A DNA stretch of 52,759 nucleotides from an uncultured Lewinella sp. (GCA_937873655.1 CALMYQ010000165.1:1-52759); one strand, 5' to 3'; positions 34,046 to 42,725 are shown, counted from the stretch's first letter. The notes: generated by a model not told the origin, from the sequence alone. Numbers and translations: made by a program.

Positions 34046-35044
34046 TCATGTCAACATAGAAGGCGCATCCGCCGGCATCCGGTTTTCACTGAGTCTGGCC
34101 ATATTATCCAGCGTGATCTGCGCGATTTCCGTCAGGGCTTCCTCCGTAAAGAAGGCCTGATGCGCGGTGATGAGCACATTGGGAAAACTCATCAGCCGCT
34201 GGATCTGGTCGTCGTCGATGATGCTGGAGGAGAGGTCCCGGAAGAAGAGTTTTTCTTCCTGCTCGTAGACGTCGATGCAAAGCGCGCCGACTTGTTTGGT
34301 CTTCAGGGCGTGAATGATATCGGCTGTATTGATGAGTGCGCCGCGGCTGGTATTGACGATCGTCACGCCCGGTTTCATCCGGCTGAGGGCCTCGCGGTTG
34401 ATCAGATAGCGGTTGTCTTTGGTCAGCGGGCAGTGCAGGGAAACGATATCTGACTGTTGGAACAGCTCCGGCAACGATACGTAGGCAACCCCTTTACCGG
34501 TCAGTTCAGCATCAGGATAAAGGTCATGTGCGAGTATTTTGCAGCCGAAGCCCAGCATGATGCGGATGAAGGCCTTGCCGATCTTGCCGGCGCCGATCAC
34601 GCCCACCGTTTTACCCGACAGGTTGTACCCAAGCAGTCCGTTCAGCGAGAAATTTTGTTCGCGGACCCGGTTGTACGCCTTATGGGTTTTGCGGTTGACG
34701 GTCAGGATCATGGCCACCGCGTGTTCGGCCACCGCTTCCGGAGAATAGGCCGGAACGCGACAAACGGCAATGCCGAATCTTTTCGCCGCTTCCAGATCGA
34801 CATTGTTGAATCCGGCGCACCGCAACGCTACTATTTTAACCCCCTTTGCATGAAGAGCAGCCATTACTTCCGCATTCAGTTTGTCATTAACGAATACGCA
34901 AACCGCCTCCGCATCCTGAATGAGCCCGAGACTATGCGGCCCGAGGTGGGTTTCGTAGTATTCCAGTTCAAACCCGTACGATTGATTGAAGCGGTCAAAA
35001 AATAATTTGTCGTAGGGTTTTGCTGAGAAAAAAAGAACTTTCAT
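34046..35044 (-). CDS. ldhA: D-lactate dehydrogenase (fermentative, NAD-dependent)
   Basis: 332 aa, the length of E. coli LdhA. VIGAGKIGKAFIRIM is the NAD-binding loop, NTSRGALI carries the catalytic Arg, and AHQAFFTEEAL carries the catalytic His. The segment CIDVYEQEEKLFFRDLSS followed by IIDDD is closely like the LdhA-specific region, which separates it from generic 2-hydroxyacid dehydrogenases. It reduces pyruvate to D-lactate, reoxidising NADH. It is transcribed alone on the minus strand, convergent with the methyltransferase. Confidence 0.93.
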   Translation of the reverse strand: MKVLFFSAKPYDKLFFDRFNQSYGFELEYYETHLGPHSLGLIQDAEAVCVFVNDKLNAEVMAALHAKGVKIVALRCAGFNNVDLEAAKRFGIAVCRVPAYSPEAVAEHAVAMILTVNRKTHKAYNRVREQNFSLNGLLGYNLSGKTVGVIGAGKIGKAFIRIMLGFGCKILAHDLYPDAELTGKGVAYVSLPELFQQSDIVSLHCPLTKDNRYLINREALSRMKPGVTIVNTSRGALINTADIIHALKTKQVGALCIDVYEQEEKLFFRDLSSSIIDDDQIQRLMSFPNVLITAHQAFFTEEALTEIAQITLDNMARLSENRMPADAPSMLT

Positions 35045-35123
35045 GCGGCGGAATCGGTTGATTTTCGGGCGGAAGATAGGGGATTATTGGAAAGTAAGGT
35101 ACCGGTTCGGGGAACTCATCTTT

Positions 35124-35315
35124 TCAGAATTGGTTGGTTCTCCGCTGTTTTGCCGCCAGCCAAAAGGCGCCGAGCGCAAGGGCGATCCCGAAGCCCTTGA
35201 AAAAGTCGACGATGTCTATATTGATCCGGACAAAGTAGTTGATCACCGTCCCGATATTCATCACCAGGATCCCGGCGGCAATCAGTCTGATATATTTGGC
35301 ATCAGTTTTTTTCAT
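35124..35315 (-). CDS. Small two-helix membrane protein of the ECF cassette
   Basis: 63 aa from MKKTDAKYIRL. Two hydrophobic segments (IAAGILVMNIGTVINYF and FGIALALGAFWLAA) with a basic C-terminus. The start overlaps the end of the upstream membrane gene by 14 nt. I know no function; its position as third gene of a sigma-factor unit suggests a part in signalling or envelope response. Confidence 0.7.
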   Translation of the reverse strand: MKKTDAKYIRLIAAGILVMNIGTVINYFVRINIDIVDFFKGFGIALALGAFWLAAKQRRTNQF

Positions 35316-35889
35316 CGGTTTGATTTTTAAGGTCTTCAATTTTGCTGAGCAGATTGCTTATCTTTTTTTGTTGGCGGCGGATCATGGCGGGTCGGTAAAC
35401 AAACCACACCAACAACAGGAATAGGGTCAAACCACCGTATCCGGTCATCAGTTTCACCGGGTTGTCAGCCAGCATTTCGTACAGGTATAGAATAAAGGCA
35501 ACCGACAGGATAAAAAAGATCAGGATACGGGTTCCGTCGGTTGCTTCTTTCCTGAACTTTTCCATCAGGTTATCCAGAAAATCACTGGCGCTCAGCCACT
35601 CTTCCCGGTTATTTTTCCGGAGCAGGTCCATTTTGGTGAAAAACAGGTAAAGGCCCATCAATAGAAAAATAAGCTCTCCGGCACGGGTGGTCCACAGGGA
35701 GGACCGGTAATCGATCATGACCCAGACCATGGCGGTCAGGCAGATCACCGACAGCAAAATCAGGAGGAGGATGTTTCTTCTTTGGGCCGACTGAAAGGAT
35801 CTGACGGCCTCATTAAACCCGGAAAGAGAGGGCTGCATGCCGGCGGGGCGGCTTTGCCATATATTTTTTATTTCATCAAAACGATCCAT
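35302..35889 (-). CDS. Membrane protein, candidate anti-sigma partner
   Basis: 195 aa from MDRFDEIKNIW (an ATG two codons upstream is possible). A soluble N-terminal segment of about 40 residues precedes two helices (ILLLILLSVICLTAMVWVM and AGELIFLLMGLYLFF), a loop, two further helices and a C-terminal coiled coil (IRRQQKKISNLLSKIEDLK). The topology (cytoplasmic N-terminus, membrane helices) suits an anti-sigma factor, but there is no ZAS zinc motif. It overlaps the sigma gene by 14 nt, so coupling is very likely. The assignment as regulator is inference from position. Confidence 0.78.
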   Translation of the reverse strand: MDRFDEIKNIWQSRPAGMQPSLSGFNEAVRSFQSAQRRNILLLILLSVICLTAMVWVMIDYRSSLWTTRAGELIFLLMGLYLFFTKMDLLRKNNREEWLSASDFLDNLMEKFRKEATDGTRILIFFILSVAFILYLYEMLADNPVKLMTGYGGLTLFLLLVWFVYRPAMIRRQQKKISNLLSKIEDLKNQTDEKN

Positions 35890-36361
35890 GGTCATTGAAT
35901 TTTTTCGTCAGCTTTTCCTTTATCCTGTGGATTTTAACCCGGACGTTCGAATGGCTCAGGCCCGTGATCTCCGCAATTTTTTCCTGAGGAATATCTTCCA
36001 GGAAAAGGCCGATGATGATCCTATCCAGTTCGGGTAATTCCGAGATGCAATTGCGAAGGAAAAGGCGTTGCTGTTGCGCAACATCCGTTGTTTCAACATC
36101 AGGCAACCGGGCCGGCAGCGGGGCCTTTTGCATTCGGGCATCCCGCTGGATCTGTCGCAGGCATTTGTTGCAGGCAATCCGGTAGATCCAGGTCCCGATA
36201 TCGGACTTATGCTGAAAAGTGTGCAGGTTCTGCCAGACGGAAATAAAGGTTTCCTGGGTCAGGTCATGCGCCTGTTCAACGTCATTGAGGTAACTCAGGC
36301 AAACCCTGAAAATTTTGGGTGAATATTCGTTATAGAGGTTATCAAAATCCATTTCCGGCAT
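35876..36361 (-). CDS. ECF-type RNA polymerase sigma factor
   Basis: 161 aa. Region 2 (IFRVCLSYLNDVEQAHDLTQETFISVW) includes the -10 recognition helix, with GTWIYRIACNKCLRQ after it. Region 4 (ELDRIIIGLFLEDIPQEKIAEITGLSHSNVRVKIHRIKEKL) holds the -35 helix-turn-helix. It lacks region 3, so it is a minimal ECF sigma factor. It is the first gene of a three-gene unit in which each gene overlaps the next by 14 nt. The target promoters cannot be read off here. Confidence 0.95.
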   Translation of the reverse strand: MPEMDFDNLYNEYSPKIFRVCLSYLNDVEQAHDLTQETFISVWQNLHTFQHKSDIGTWIYRIACNKCLRQIQRDARMQKAPLPARLPDVETTDVAQQQRLFLRNCISELPELDRIIIGLFLEDIPQEKIAEITGLSHSNVRVKIHRIKEKLTKKFNDHGSF

Positions 36362-36461
36362 TAAAGCGGTTGAAGGCTTTTATGGTTTAGATACGGGAAG
36401 TGCCGGAATGTTACAGATTGAGGTTAAATTCCTGGGTGAATATGGTCGGTTTTATCCCTTA

Positions 36462-36516
36462 GGCTTCTCAATCCCTGCCTACCGGTCGGCAGGCCTGCGG
36501 GCTTAAGAATCCTGGC
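36462..36516. repeat. Dispersed element, copy 2
   Basis: On the minus strand it reads GGATTCTTAAGCCCGCAGGC, then CTGCCGACCGGTAGGCAGGG and ATTGAGAAGCCT, the same blocks as copy 1 at 19153-19205. It lies immediately beyond the stop of the DUF1573 gene. Confidence 0.75.
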
Positions 36517-36526
36517 CGGAATCCCA

Positions 36527-37270
36527 TTATTTCACTACCACAAAACAGCGCGATTCAGGCTTGCGATCACCAATCCGGACATTGGCGGTGTAGGTTCCGG
36601 CCGGGTAATGGCTGACATTGAACTCGATTGCTCCCTCAACAACCGGTATTTCCCGCCTGGCCATGACCTGGCCGAATTGGTTGTAAATGGCAATGACCGC
36701 CCGTTGACCGATTGCTTCTTTTTCCATTTCCAGTTTGAGGGTTTCTGCGGTCGGATTGGGTGAAATAACAAAGCAATCCGGGTTTCTCTCCACCTTTTCG
36801 AAACCTTTTTCATCGGGGTTTGAAATATCATTTTCTTCTGAGGGAAGGACCTCTCCGGTCAGATAGAGGTAGGTTTGCGGCGGCTCCGTGTTGGCTGTGA
36901 TGGTGACCTTCTGATTGCGCTGTCCGATCTTGTTTTTTGAATTGAATTCCACCGTAATGGAAGCCGTTTCACCCGGCCGGATTGGTTCACGGGGCCATTT
37001 CGGGACAGTGCACCCGCAACTGCCCAACGCATTTGTCAGAACAAGCGGCTCCTGACCTGTATTCGTAAAGGTAAACACCTGGGTAACTTTGCGTCCTTCC
37101 ACCACTTTTCCAAAATCGTAGACGGTTTCTTCAAATTTAAGGGTTGTAACCGGGTTTTCTTTATCCACCGGTTGGGCAACCGGTATCCGGTCTTGTGCAG
37201 AGAGTGAGACCGGAAAAAGGGATGCTGCTGCAAGCAGGGTCAATACAAGGAAATTCATGCTGGTTTTCAT
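36527..37270 (-). CDS. Secreted DUF1573 (ASH-like) protein with C-terminal sorting domain
   Basis: 247 aa from MKTSMNF; signal peptide ending VSLSAQ. DUF1573 domain (about 45-150): FEETVYDFGKVVEGRKVTQVF and ALGSCGCTVPKWPREPIRPGE. The paired cysteines in SCGCT are conserved in this immunoglobulin-like fold. A C-terminal domain FVISPNPTAETLKL...YPAGTYTANVRIGD and a final CFVVVK is a type IX-like sorting domain. Members are surface or periplasmic proteins of unknown job, abundant in Bacteroidota. Confidence 0.88.
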   Translation of the reverse strand: MKTSMNFLVLTLLAAASLFPVSLSAQDRIPVAQPVDKENPVTTLKFEETVYDFGKVVEGRKVTQVFTFTNTGQEPLVLTNALGSCGCTVPKWPREPIRPGETASITVEFNSKNKIGQRNQKVTITANTEPPQTYLYLTGEVLPSEENDISNPDEKGFEKVERNPDCFVISPNPTAETLKLEMEKEAIGQRAVIAIYNQFGQVMARREIPVVEGAIEFNVSHYPAGTYTANVRIGDRKPESRCFVVVK

Positions 37271-37393
37271 AATTTTATTTTGGTAGGTTGAAAAATCAGG
37301 CACTTAAGATCAGATGCAGTTTCTGTCTTAATAGTTGTAATGGCAAATGGAAGGAATTTGGTTCCTGGTGAACCGGATTTAACATTTTTCCGA

Positions 37394-38218
37394 TTACCTG
37401 TTTAATCCAACGATAATGGCCCTTTCTACGGGACCTGCTGTTTGCTCTGATTGTTGAATATCGAAGTCGATTCGGGTATGCAGGGGCGGCTGCGCCATGA
37501 ATTTAGGGTTTTTTCCCCGATGGGGTTGCGCTGCATGTACGATAAACGGATGGCAGAGATAAACCGTGCCGGCCTTTCCGGTAGCCAGGACTTCTTCATA
37601 TTCCGGCAAGGTGTCGAGTTTTCGGGCCAGTTCCATAAACGACAAGCCATTCTCTCCTTCCGGCGCCAGTATCCTGGCCACGTCCAGATGAGAACCGGTT
37701 TTGATACGGGTCGGAGCATCCTGTTCGGTGACATCGGAAAACAGGAACAACATCAACAGTGCCCGCCCCTTGGAACGGACATTGATCCGCCATTCGAAGT
37801 AATTACCGGGTTCTGTACCGGGAAAACTCGCATCCACATGCCAGCCTGTATCGCCCGGGGGCTCGTCAGAAGGAAAACGGATGGGGAAAGAACCCAGCAT
37901 TTGTTTGGGTAGCCAGTTGCCTTTTCCAGCCAATTGGTCGAAGGCGTCGTGTAAAATGGGCGTATTCGCCGCTGCCCTGAAAGGTTCCAGCCCCAATTCA
38001 CCGATTCGGATCACAGGCTTTGTCCAGGTAGCGGGATTGTCGGGATCGCATTGGGTGGCCTTCCAGAGCATATTGCGGCAGGCATCGGCCGTTTCTGTCG
38101 GAAAAGCGTTCTCGAGCTTGACGAAGCCCTTGGTGATAAATTGGTCGATCTGCGTTGGACTGAGCGGTTTCAACAGGCCCGGATTTATGGATGATGAAAG
38201 ATCCGACTTTCCAACCAA
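37394..38218 (-). CDS. Phytanoyl-CoA dioxygenase (PhyH)-family oxygenase, TTG start
   Basis: 274 aa. Iron-binding HxD is GWHVD (His127, Asp129) and the distal His lies in LCHPFIVHAAQPH (His223 or His227), with Arg234 next to it as a likely 2-oxoglutarate ligand. It is an iron/2-oxoglutarate dioxygenase that hydroxylates an unknown small molecule. No ATG exists before residue 49, and an in-frame TAG lies seven codons upstream, so TTG is the only reasonable start for a complete N-domain. It is divergent from the small membrane gene. Confidence 0.85.
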   Translation of the reverse strand: MVGKSDLSSSINPGLLKPLSPTQIDQFITKGFVKLENAFPTETADACRNMLWKATQCDPDNPATWTKPVIRIGELGLEPFRAAANTPILHDAFDQLAGKGNWLPKQMLGSFPIRFPSDEPPGDTGWHVDASFPGTEPGNYFEWRINVRSKGRALLMLFLFSDVTEQDAPTRIKTGSHLDVARILAPEGENGLSFMELARKLDTLPEYEEVLATGKAGTVYLCHPFIVHAAQPHRGKNPKFMAQPPLHTRIDFDIQQSEQTAGPVERAIIVGLNR

Positions 38219-38280
38219 AAAAGGAAGCCGATCGTTCCCCTAAGATCATTTTCTCTATATCTTCCGTCCAAAAATCGTTT

Positions 38281-38565
38281 ATGAACAAACTAACGAACTT
38301 CCTCACCCAGGAGGCCCTCAACCTCTCGGTCGGCTACCTGGCCGGGCTCATGGCGTCCAACCTCGTTTCCCGGTTTTTTGTCAAACGCGGGCTGGTCAAC
38401 CTCTGGGGCTTGACGGCGCGCCGGGAGGCCCTGAAAAAGGACCAGTACGAATGGCTGATGTTTGTCGCATCCTATGTCATCGGCCTGGCGGTATTGCTGG
38501 CGGTGCAGTACGGCATGAGGCGGTTGCGGGGGCAGCGGACGGTGGAGGAGGGGGTGAGAGGGTGA
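38281..38565 (+). CDS. Small membrane protein, C-terminus made by a repeat
   Basis: 94 aa, ATG start. Two hydrophobic segments (LNLSVGYLAGLMASNLVSRFF, shortened: GYLAGLMASNLVS; and FVASYVIGLAVLLAVQYGM) flank a charged loop. No family recognised. The end (VEEGVRG) and the TGA come from GTGAGAGG repeats, the stop being in the second unit, so three residues are repeat-encoded. Divergent from the PhyH gene by 62 nt. Confidence 0.65.
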   Translation: MNKLTNFLTQEALNLSVGYLAGLMASNLVSRFFVKRGLVNLWGLTARREALKKDQYEWLMFVASYVIGLAVLLAVQYGMRRLRGQRTVEEGVRG

Positions 38566-38652
38566 GCCCGCCTTCGCCAAAGGCTTCTGCGGATGAGAAA
38601 GGTGAGAGCGTAAGCGTCCGCCTTCACTCAAGGCTTCGGCGGACGTGAGAGG
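38553..38652. repeat. GTGAGAGG units and two palindromic 25-bp elements
   Basis: Two GTGAGAG units at the gene end, then two related 25-bp imperfect palindromes (38568-38592, 38618-38642) of the form CCGCCTTC-n-CAAGGCTT-n-GCGG, linked by GTGAGAGCGTAAGCGT and closed by GTGAGAGG. They resemble the cores at 10110 and 10152. The remaining sequence to 38832 holds no gene I can support. Confidence 0.8.
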
Positions 38653-38832
38653 CGGTTCAAAAGCGAAGGTGACCCCGATCGTGCTATGCAATTCGTATTC
38701 TCGCCCGTCGAAGGGATTGATTGCCTTGCCTTGAAACGGATTTACCGAAAAAGAGAGTAGTTATTACCATGCAGCAGAGGAGTACATTTTTCATACCAGG
38801 TTATTTAAAGGGTAATCAATAGGATTTTCCAT

Positions 38833-39288
38833 TCAAAACGGTGAAGAGATCTCCGCCTTCAGCCGGGAGCTCCAGGGGCAGTATGCGCCCACCACATCCA
38901 CGTATTCATCCAGATGGTCCTCCACGTATTGGGGATTTCCGTCGCACAATTCAATGGAGACGTCCGCCAGGGTCCAGGCGTTGGGTTTATGGACCCAGCG
39001 CCAGCCCCGGTTGAGGTCGCCGCAACCGGCTGACAATCGGATGATCGGGCCGTTGATATGCATGGTCCGTTGTTCGAGCGGCAGGGATAGCTGCTGGTCC
39101 ACCACAGCCAACAAGCCGTCCTGGTTGGTCCAGGCGATAAAGGTCTTTCCGCTGGCGACATGCTCGAACTCGAAAAACCGCATCGAAGGTCCGGCCTCAA
39201 GGTTGCAAATGGGATCTATATCAATATCGTTCTTGCAGGCGGATAACAGTACGACGATCATCAGGAACAGGAGGCTTGCGGTTTTCAT
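38833..39288 (-). CDS. Lipoprotein resembling the BP74 N-terminal domain family
   Basis: 151 aa from MKTASLL; lipobox VVLLSAC with lipidated Cys18. MRFFEFEHVASGKTFIAWTNQ opens the domain and the diagnostic tail reads DVSIELCDGNPQYVEDHL, then GAYCPWSSRLKAEI. This pattern (an ELCDG-type motif, YVE, CPWSSR) is what I recall of the BP74 calmodulin-binding protein family and its bacterial relatives. Function in bacteria is not known. The assignment is by motif recall only, not by search. It lies alone on the minus strand. Confidence 0.7.
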   Translation of the reverse strand: MKTASLLFLMIVVLLSACKNDIDIDPICNLEAGPSMRFFEFEHVASGKTFIAWTNQDGLLAVVDQQLSLPLEQRTMHINGPIIRLSAGCGDLNRGWRWVHKPNAWTLADVSIELCDGNPQYVEDHLDEYVDVVGAYCPWSSRLKAEISSPF

Positions 39289-39625
39289 GGTCAAACGCTT
39301 TGGTGTATGAACAGGTAGATTGTTTTGTTCATAAATACTCTCTGAGCGGTCGGTAGGGTTGGTCGAAGACATAGAATTAGGAATTGTTTAACAATATTTC
39401 TGCCGATCGTTAATTTCCTTTGGAACCGGCCGGCTTCATAGGGTTTATTTGCCGGTCCGGAAAAAGGATACCTGGGGTTTGACCATGTGATTTAAAAAAA
39501 AACGATTCTCCATAAAATCCGGCGTTGCAGCGTCCCGTTCCGCACGGAATGCCATGGATAAAACCTGGCAAATAATTTTGTTCAAAACATCAGGATTAGT
39601 AGATTGCCGGGTAAAATCCGCAATC
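39289..39625. other. Divergent intergenic region
   Basis: No gene. TAATTTTG at 39573-39580 is a plausible -7 box for the propeller gene (leader about 40 nt) but lacks a clear -33 element. I see no repeat array here, unlike most spacers of this size in the window. Confidence 0.45.
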
Positions 39626-42600
39626 ATGTCCAGGTACCTCATCCCAATGCTGGCCTTCCTGCTTTTTGCCGCGATCGAAGCCGAAAGCCAGGCCGTCCCT
39701 TCTTCTTTTTCTCAGGAACTGGCATACCGCATGATCGGCCCCTTCCGCGCAGGCCGCACGGTCGGCGCTATGGGGATTCCCTCCCAACCGAACGTGTTTT
39801 ACATCGGTGTCAACAACGGCGGGGTTTGGAAAACGGACGACTACGGCCGGACCTGGAACCCCATCTTCGACCAGGCGCCTACCGGTTCGGTCGGTGATAT
39901 TGCCGTGTCTCCTTCCAACCCCAAGGTGATCTACGTCGGTACCGGCGAAGGGCTCCACCGGCCGGATCTGAGTGTCGGGGACGGCGTGTTCAAAACAACG
40001 GACGGCGGCAAGACCTGGCAGCATACCGGCCTGTTCGACGTCCAGCAGATCGGCGGGATGGCCATCCACCCGACCAATCCGGACATCCTCTTTGTAGCCG
40101 GATTGGGGCATCCGTACGGCGCCAATGAAGAACGGGGTGTTTTCCGCACGACGAACGGCGGCCGAACCTGGGAAAAGGTCCTGTACATCAACCACAACAC
40201 CGGGGCCATTCAGGTCGAATTCGACCCCAAAAACCCGAAGGTCCTGTTTGCCAGCCTGTGGGAGCACCGCGAAGGCCCCTGGGAAAACGCCGCTTTTTCG
40301 GGCCCCAACAGCGGGTTGTACAAATCAACCGACGGCGGAAGCAAATGGCGTAAAATCACCAAGGGTCTGCCCGGCGAAGCGGAAGAGCTCGGCAGGATCG
40401 GCATCGGGATCGCACCCGGCAATCCGAAGATCATGTATGCAACGGTGGATGCCCGCACCAACGGCGGCATTTACAAAAGCACCGACGGCGGGGAAAGCTG
40501 GTCGCAGGTAGCTACCGACCGGCGGCTTTGGGGGCGCGGCAGCGATTTCGCCGAGATCAAGGTACATCCCCGGGATGCCAACCGGGTCTTTATCGCCAAC
40601 GTGGCAGCCTACCGCTCCGACGACGGCGGCAAAACCTGGTCCTCCAACAAGGGCGCGCCGGGCGGCGACGACTACCACCGCATCTGGATCAATCCGCTTC
40701 AGCCCGATATCATGCTGTACGCCGCCGACCAGGGCGCCACCATCACCGTCAACGGCGGCCGCACCTGGAGCTCGTGGTACAACCAGCCCACAGCGCAGCT
40801 TTACCATATCATTGCAGATAACAATTTCCCCTATTGGGTATATGGCGGCCAGCAGGAAAGCGGGGCCATCGGTGTCGCCAGCCGGGGTAACGGCGGCCAG
40901 ATCTCCTTCCGCGACTGGATGGGGGTCGGATCCGATGAATACGCTTATGTCGCACCTGATCCGCTGAATCCGGACCTGGTGTACGGTGGCCGGGTGGTCC
41001 GGTTCAACAAAAAAACGGGGCAAACGCAAAATGTCGCTCCGGAAGCCCTCCGGTCGGGCAATTACCGCATGCTGCGCACCATGCCGCTGCTGTTTCACCC
41101 CGCCGACCCGCATATGCTGCTGTTCGCCACCAACGTACTCTGGAAGACCACCAACGGCGGCGACGGCTGGGAGATCATCAGCCCTGACCTGACAAATGCA
41201 CAACCGGACGTGCCCGCCAGTATCGGCGACTTCAGGACGCCGGAGTTGAATACGATGCGTCGTCGCGGCGTCATTTACGCGGTAGGGCCCAGCCCGGTTG
41301 ATGTCAACACGATCTGGGTCGGTACGGACGACGGGCTGGTGCACATTACCGCAGACGGAGGGGCGAACTGGAAAAACGTCACGCCGGCCGACCTGAGGGC
41401 ATGGGACAAGGTCTCCCAACTGGACGCCGGTCATTTCGACCGAAAAACCGCCTATATAGCCGTCAACGCCATCCGCCGGGACGACATGCGGCCCCATATC
41501 TTCCGGACCCACGACGGCGGCGCTACCTGGCAGGAGGTGGTGAACGGTATGGCGGAAAACGGCCCGGTGAACGTTGTGCGGGAGGACCCGAAACAACCCG
41601 GGTTATTGTTTGCAGGCACCGAAAGAGAAGTCTATTACTCCATTGACGACGGCGACCACTGGCAATCCCTGCGCAACAACATGCCCGCCAGTTCGATCCG
41701 GGATCTGGTCATTCACGAGGATGACCTCGTGATCGGCACGCACGGCCGGTCGATCTGGATCCTGGACAATATCGCTCCGTTGCGGGAAATGGCCGGGGCG
41801 CTGGCCGCTTCAAAGGCCTGGCTGTTTTCCCCGCCGGTTGCCACGCGGGTTCGCTGGAATATGTTCTCGGACACGCCGCTGCCGCCGGAAGAGCCAACCG
41901 GGCAAAATCCGCCCGATGGGGCTATCCTGGACTATTACCTCCCCAAAACGGCAGGCGAAGTTACCCTGGAGATCCTGGACGGCACAGGCGCCGTGATCCG
42001 GCGTTATTCCAGTAAAGACCACCCCGAAATGATCGATTCCACTCAACTCCCCCACCCCACTTACTGGATCCGGCCCTGGAAAGGACTCCCGGCCGCAGCC
42101 GGTCAGCACCGGTTCACCTGGGACCTCAGATACGAACCGCCGAGGGGCGCCGACAGGGATTATTCCATTGCGGCGGTTTACCGGCAAACGCCCAGCGGAC
42201 CGCACGGGCCGTTTGTTCATCCGGGGCAATATATGGTCAGGCTGACAGTGGATGGAGAAACATCCGAAAAACCCGTCCGGGTGCGGTTGGATCCGCGGGT
42301 TGCGATCGGAGAAGCGGACCTTCAACGGCAAACCGACCTTTCCCTAAGGTGTTATAATGATTACCACCAACTCCAGGAGATCAGGGAATCCCTTGACAAA
42401 GCCCTGTCCGGCAACCCGCCGGCAGACCAAAAGGAGGCGTTGCAGAAACTGCGCGGCAACGGCGACCCCGGCGCGCCGGATATCGTTTACAGCAGCATCA
42501 CGGCCCAGGCGGCAGATCGCGAAACGCTGATCGGGCTGCAACAGAAGTTCCTGTACATGATGGAATTGTTCCAATCGGTAGATGCAGCGCCGACCCGTCA

Positions 42601-42673
42601 GGCGGCGGAGGCCGTAAAAACCCTGGAAAAAACAAAAGAAGCCGTCTTAGACCGATGGGAAAAGATCCGGTAG
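39626..42673 (+). CDS. Secreted BNR/sortilin-type beta-propeller protein (VPS10-like)
   Basis: 1015 aa, with signal peptide ending AIEAESQA. At least eleven Asp-box repeats of the S/T-x-D-x-G-x-T-W type occur, for example TDDYGRTW, TTDGGKTW, STDGGESW, SDDGGKTW, ADGGANW and THDGGATW. They form one or two large beta-propellers over about 40-750. The C-terminal 250 residues (ILDYYLPKTAGEVTLEILDGTG, FTWDLRYEPPRGA) form an FlgD/Ig-like domain, then a helical end. Members are often annotated as glycosyl hydrolases, but no catalytic residues are established; binding or protease-associated roles are equally possible. Its TAG stop is part of the palindromic element that follows. Confidence 0.88.
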   Translation: MSRYLIPMLAFLLFAAIEAESQAVPSSFSQELAYRMIGPFRAGRTVGAMGIPSQPNVFYIGVNNGGVWKTDDYGRTWNPIFDQAPTGSVGDIAVSPSNPKVIYVGTGEGLHRPDLSVGDGVFKTTDGGKTWQHTGLFDVQQIGGMAIHPTNPDILFVAGLGHPYGANEERGVFRTTNGGRTWEKVLYINHNTGAIQVEFDPKNPKVLFASLWEHREGPWENAAFSGPNSGLYKSTDGGSKWRKITKGLPGEAEELGRIGIGIAPGNPKIMYATVDARTNGGIYKSTDGGESWSQVATDRRLWGRGSDFAEIKVHPRDANRVFIANVAAYRSDDGGKTWSSNKGAPGGDDYHRIWINPLQPDIMLYAADQGATITVNGGRTWSSWYNQPTAQLYHIIADNNFPYWVYGGQQESGAIGVASRGNGGQISFRDWMGVGSDEYAYVAPDPLNPDLVYGGRVVRFNKKTGQTQNVAPEALRSGNYRMLRTMPLLFHPADPHMLLFATNVLWKTTNGGDGWEIISPDLTNAQPDVPASIGDFRTPELNTMRRRGVIYAVGPSPVDVNTIWVGTDDGLVHITADGGANWKNVTPADLRAWDKVSQLDAGHFDRKTAYIAVNAIRRDDMRPHIFRTHDGGATWQEVVNGMAENGPVNVVREDPKQPGLLFAGTEREVYYSIDDGDHWQSLRNNMPASSIRDLVIHEDDLVIGTHGRSIWILDNIAPLREMAGALAASKAWLFSPPVATRVRWNMFSDTPLPPEEPTGQNPPDGAILDYYLPKTAGEVTLEILDGTGAVIRRYSSKDHPEMIDSTQLPHPTYWIRPWKGLPAAAGQHRFTWDLRYEPPRGADRDYSIAAVYRQTPSGPHGPFVHPGQYMVRLTVDGETSEKPVRVRLDPRVAIGEADLQRQTDLSLRCYNDYHQLQEIRESLDKALSGNPPADQKEALQKLRGNGDPGAPDIVYSSITAQAADRETLIGLQQKFLYMMELFQSVDAAPTRQAAEAVKTLEKTKEAVLDRWEKIR

Positions 42674-42725
42674 GGGCAATCCTTGTGGTTGCCCTATAAA
42701 ATCGGGCAACCACAAGGATTGCCCC
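42671..42725. repeat. GTAGGGGC palindromic element, 22-bp perfect stem
   Basis: GGGGCAATCC...GGTTGCCC (42673-42694) and its exact complement (42704-42725) flank TATAAAATC. The head GTAGGGGC includes the TAG stop of the preceding gene. Elements with such GTAGGGGC heads are scattered in many environmental bacterial genomes. It could also stop transcription, though no U-tract follows. Confidence 0.85.
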
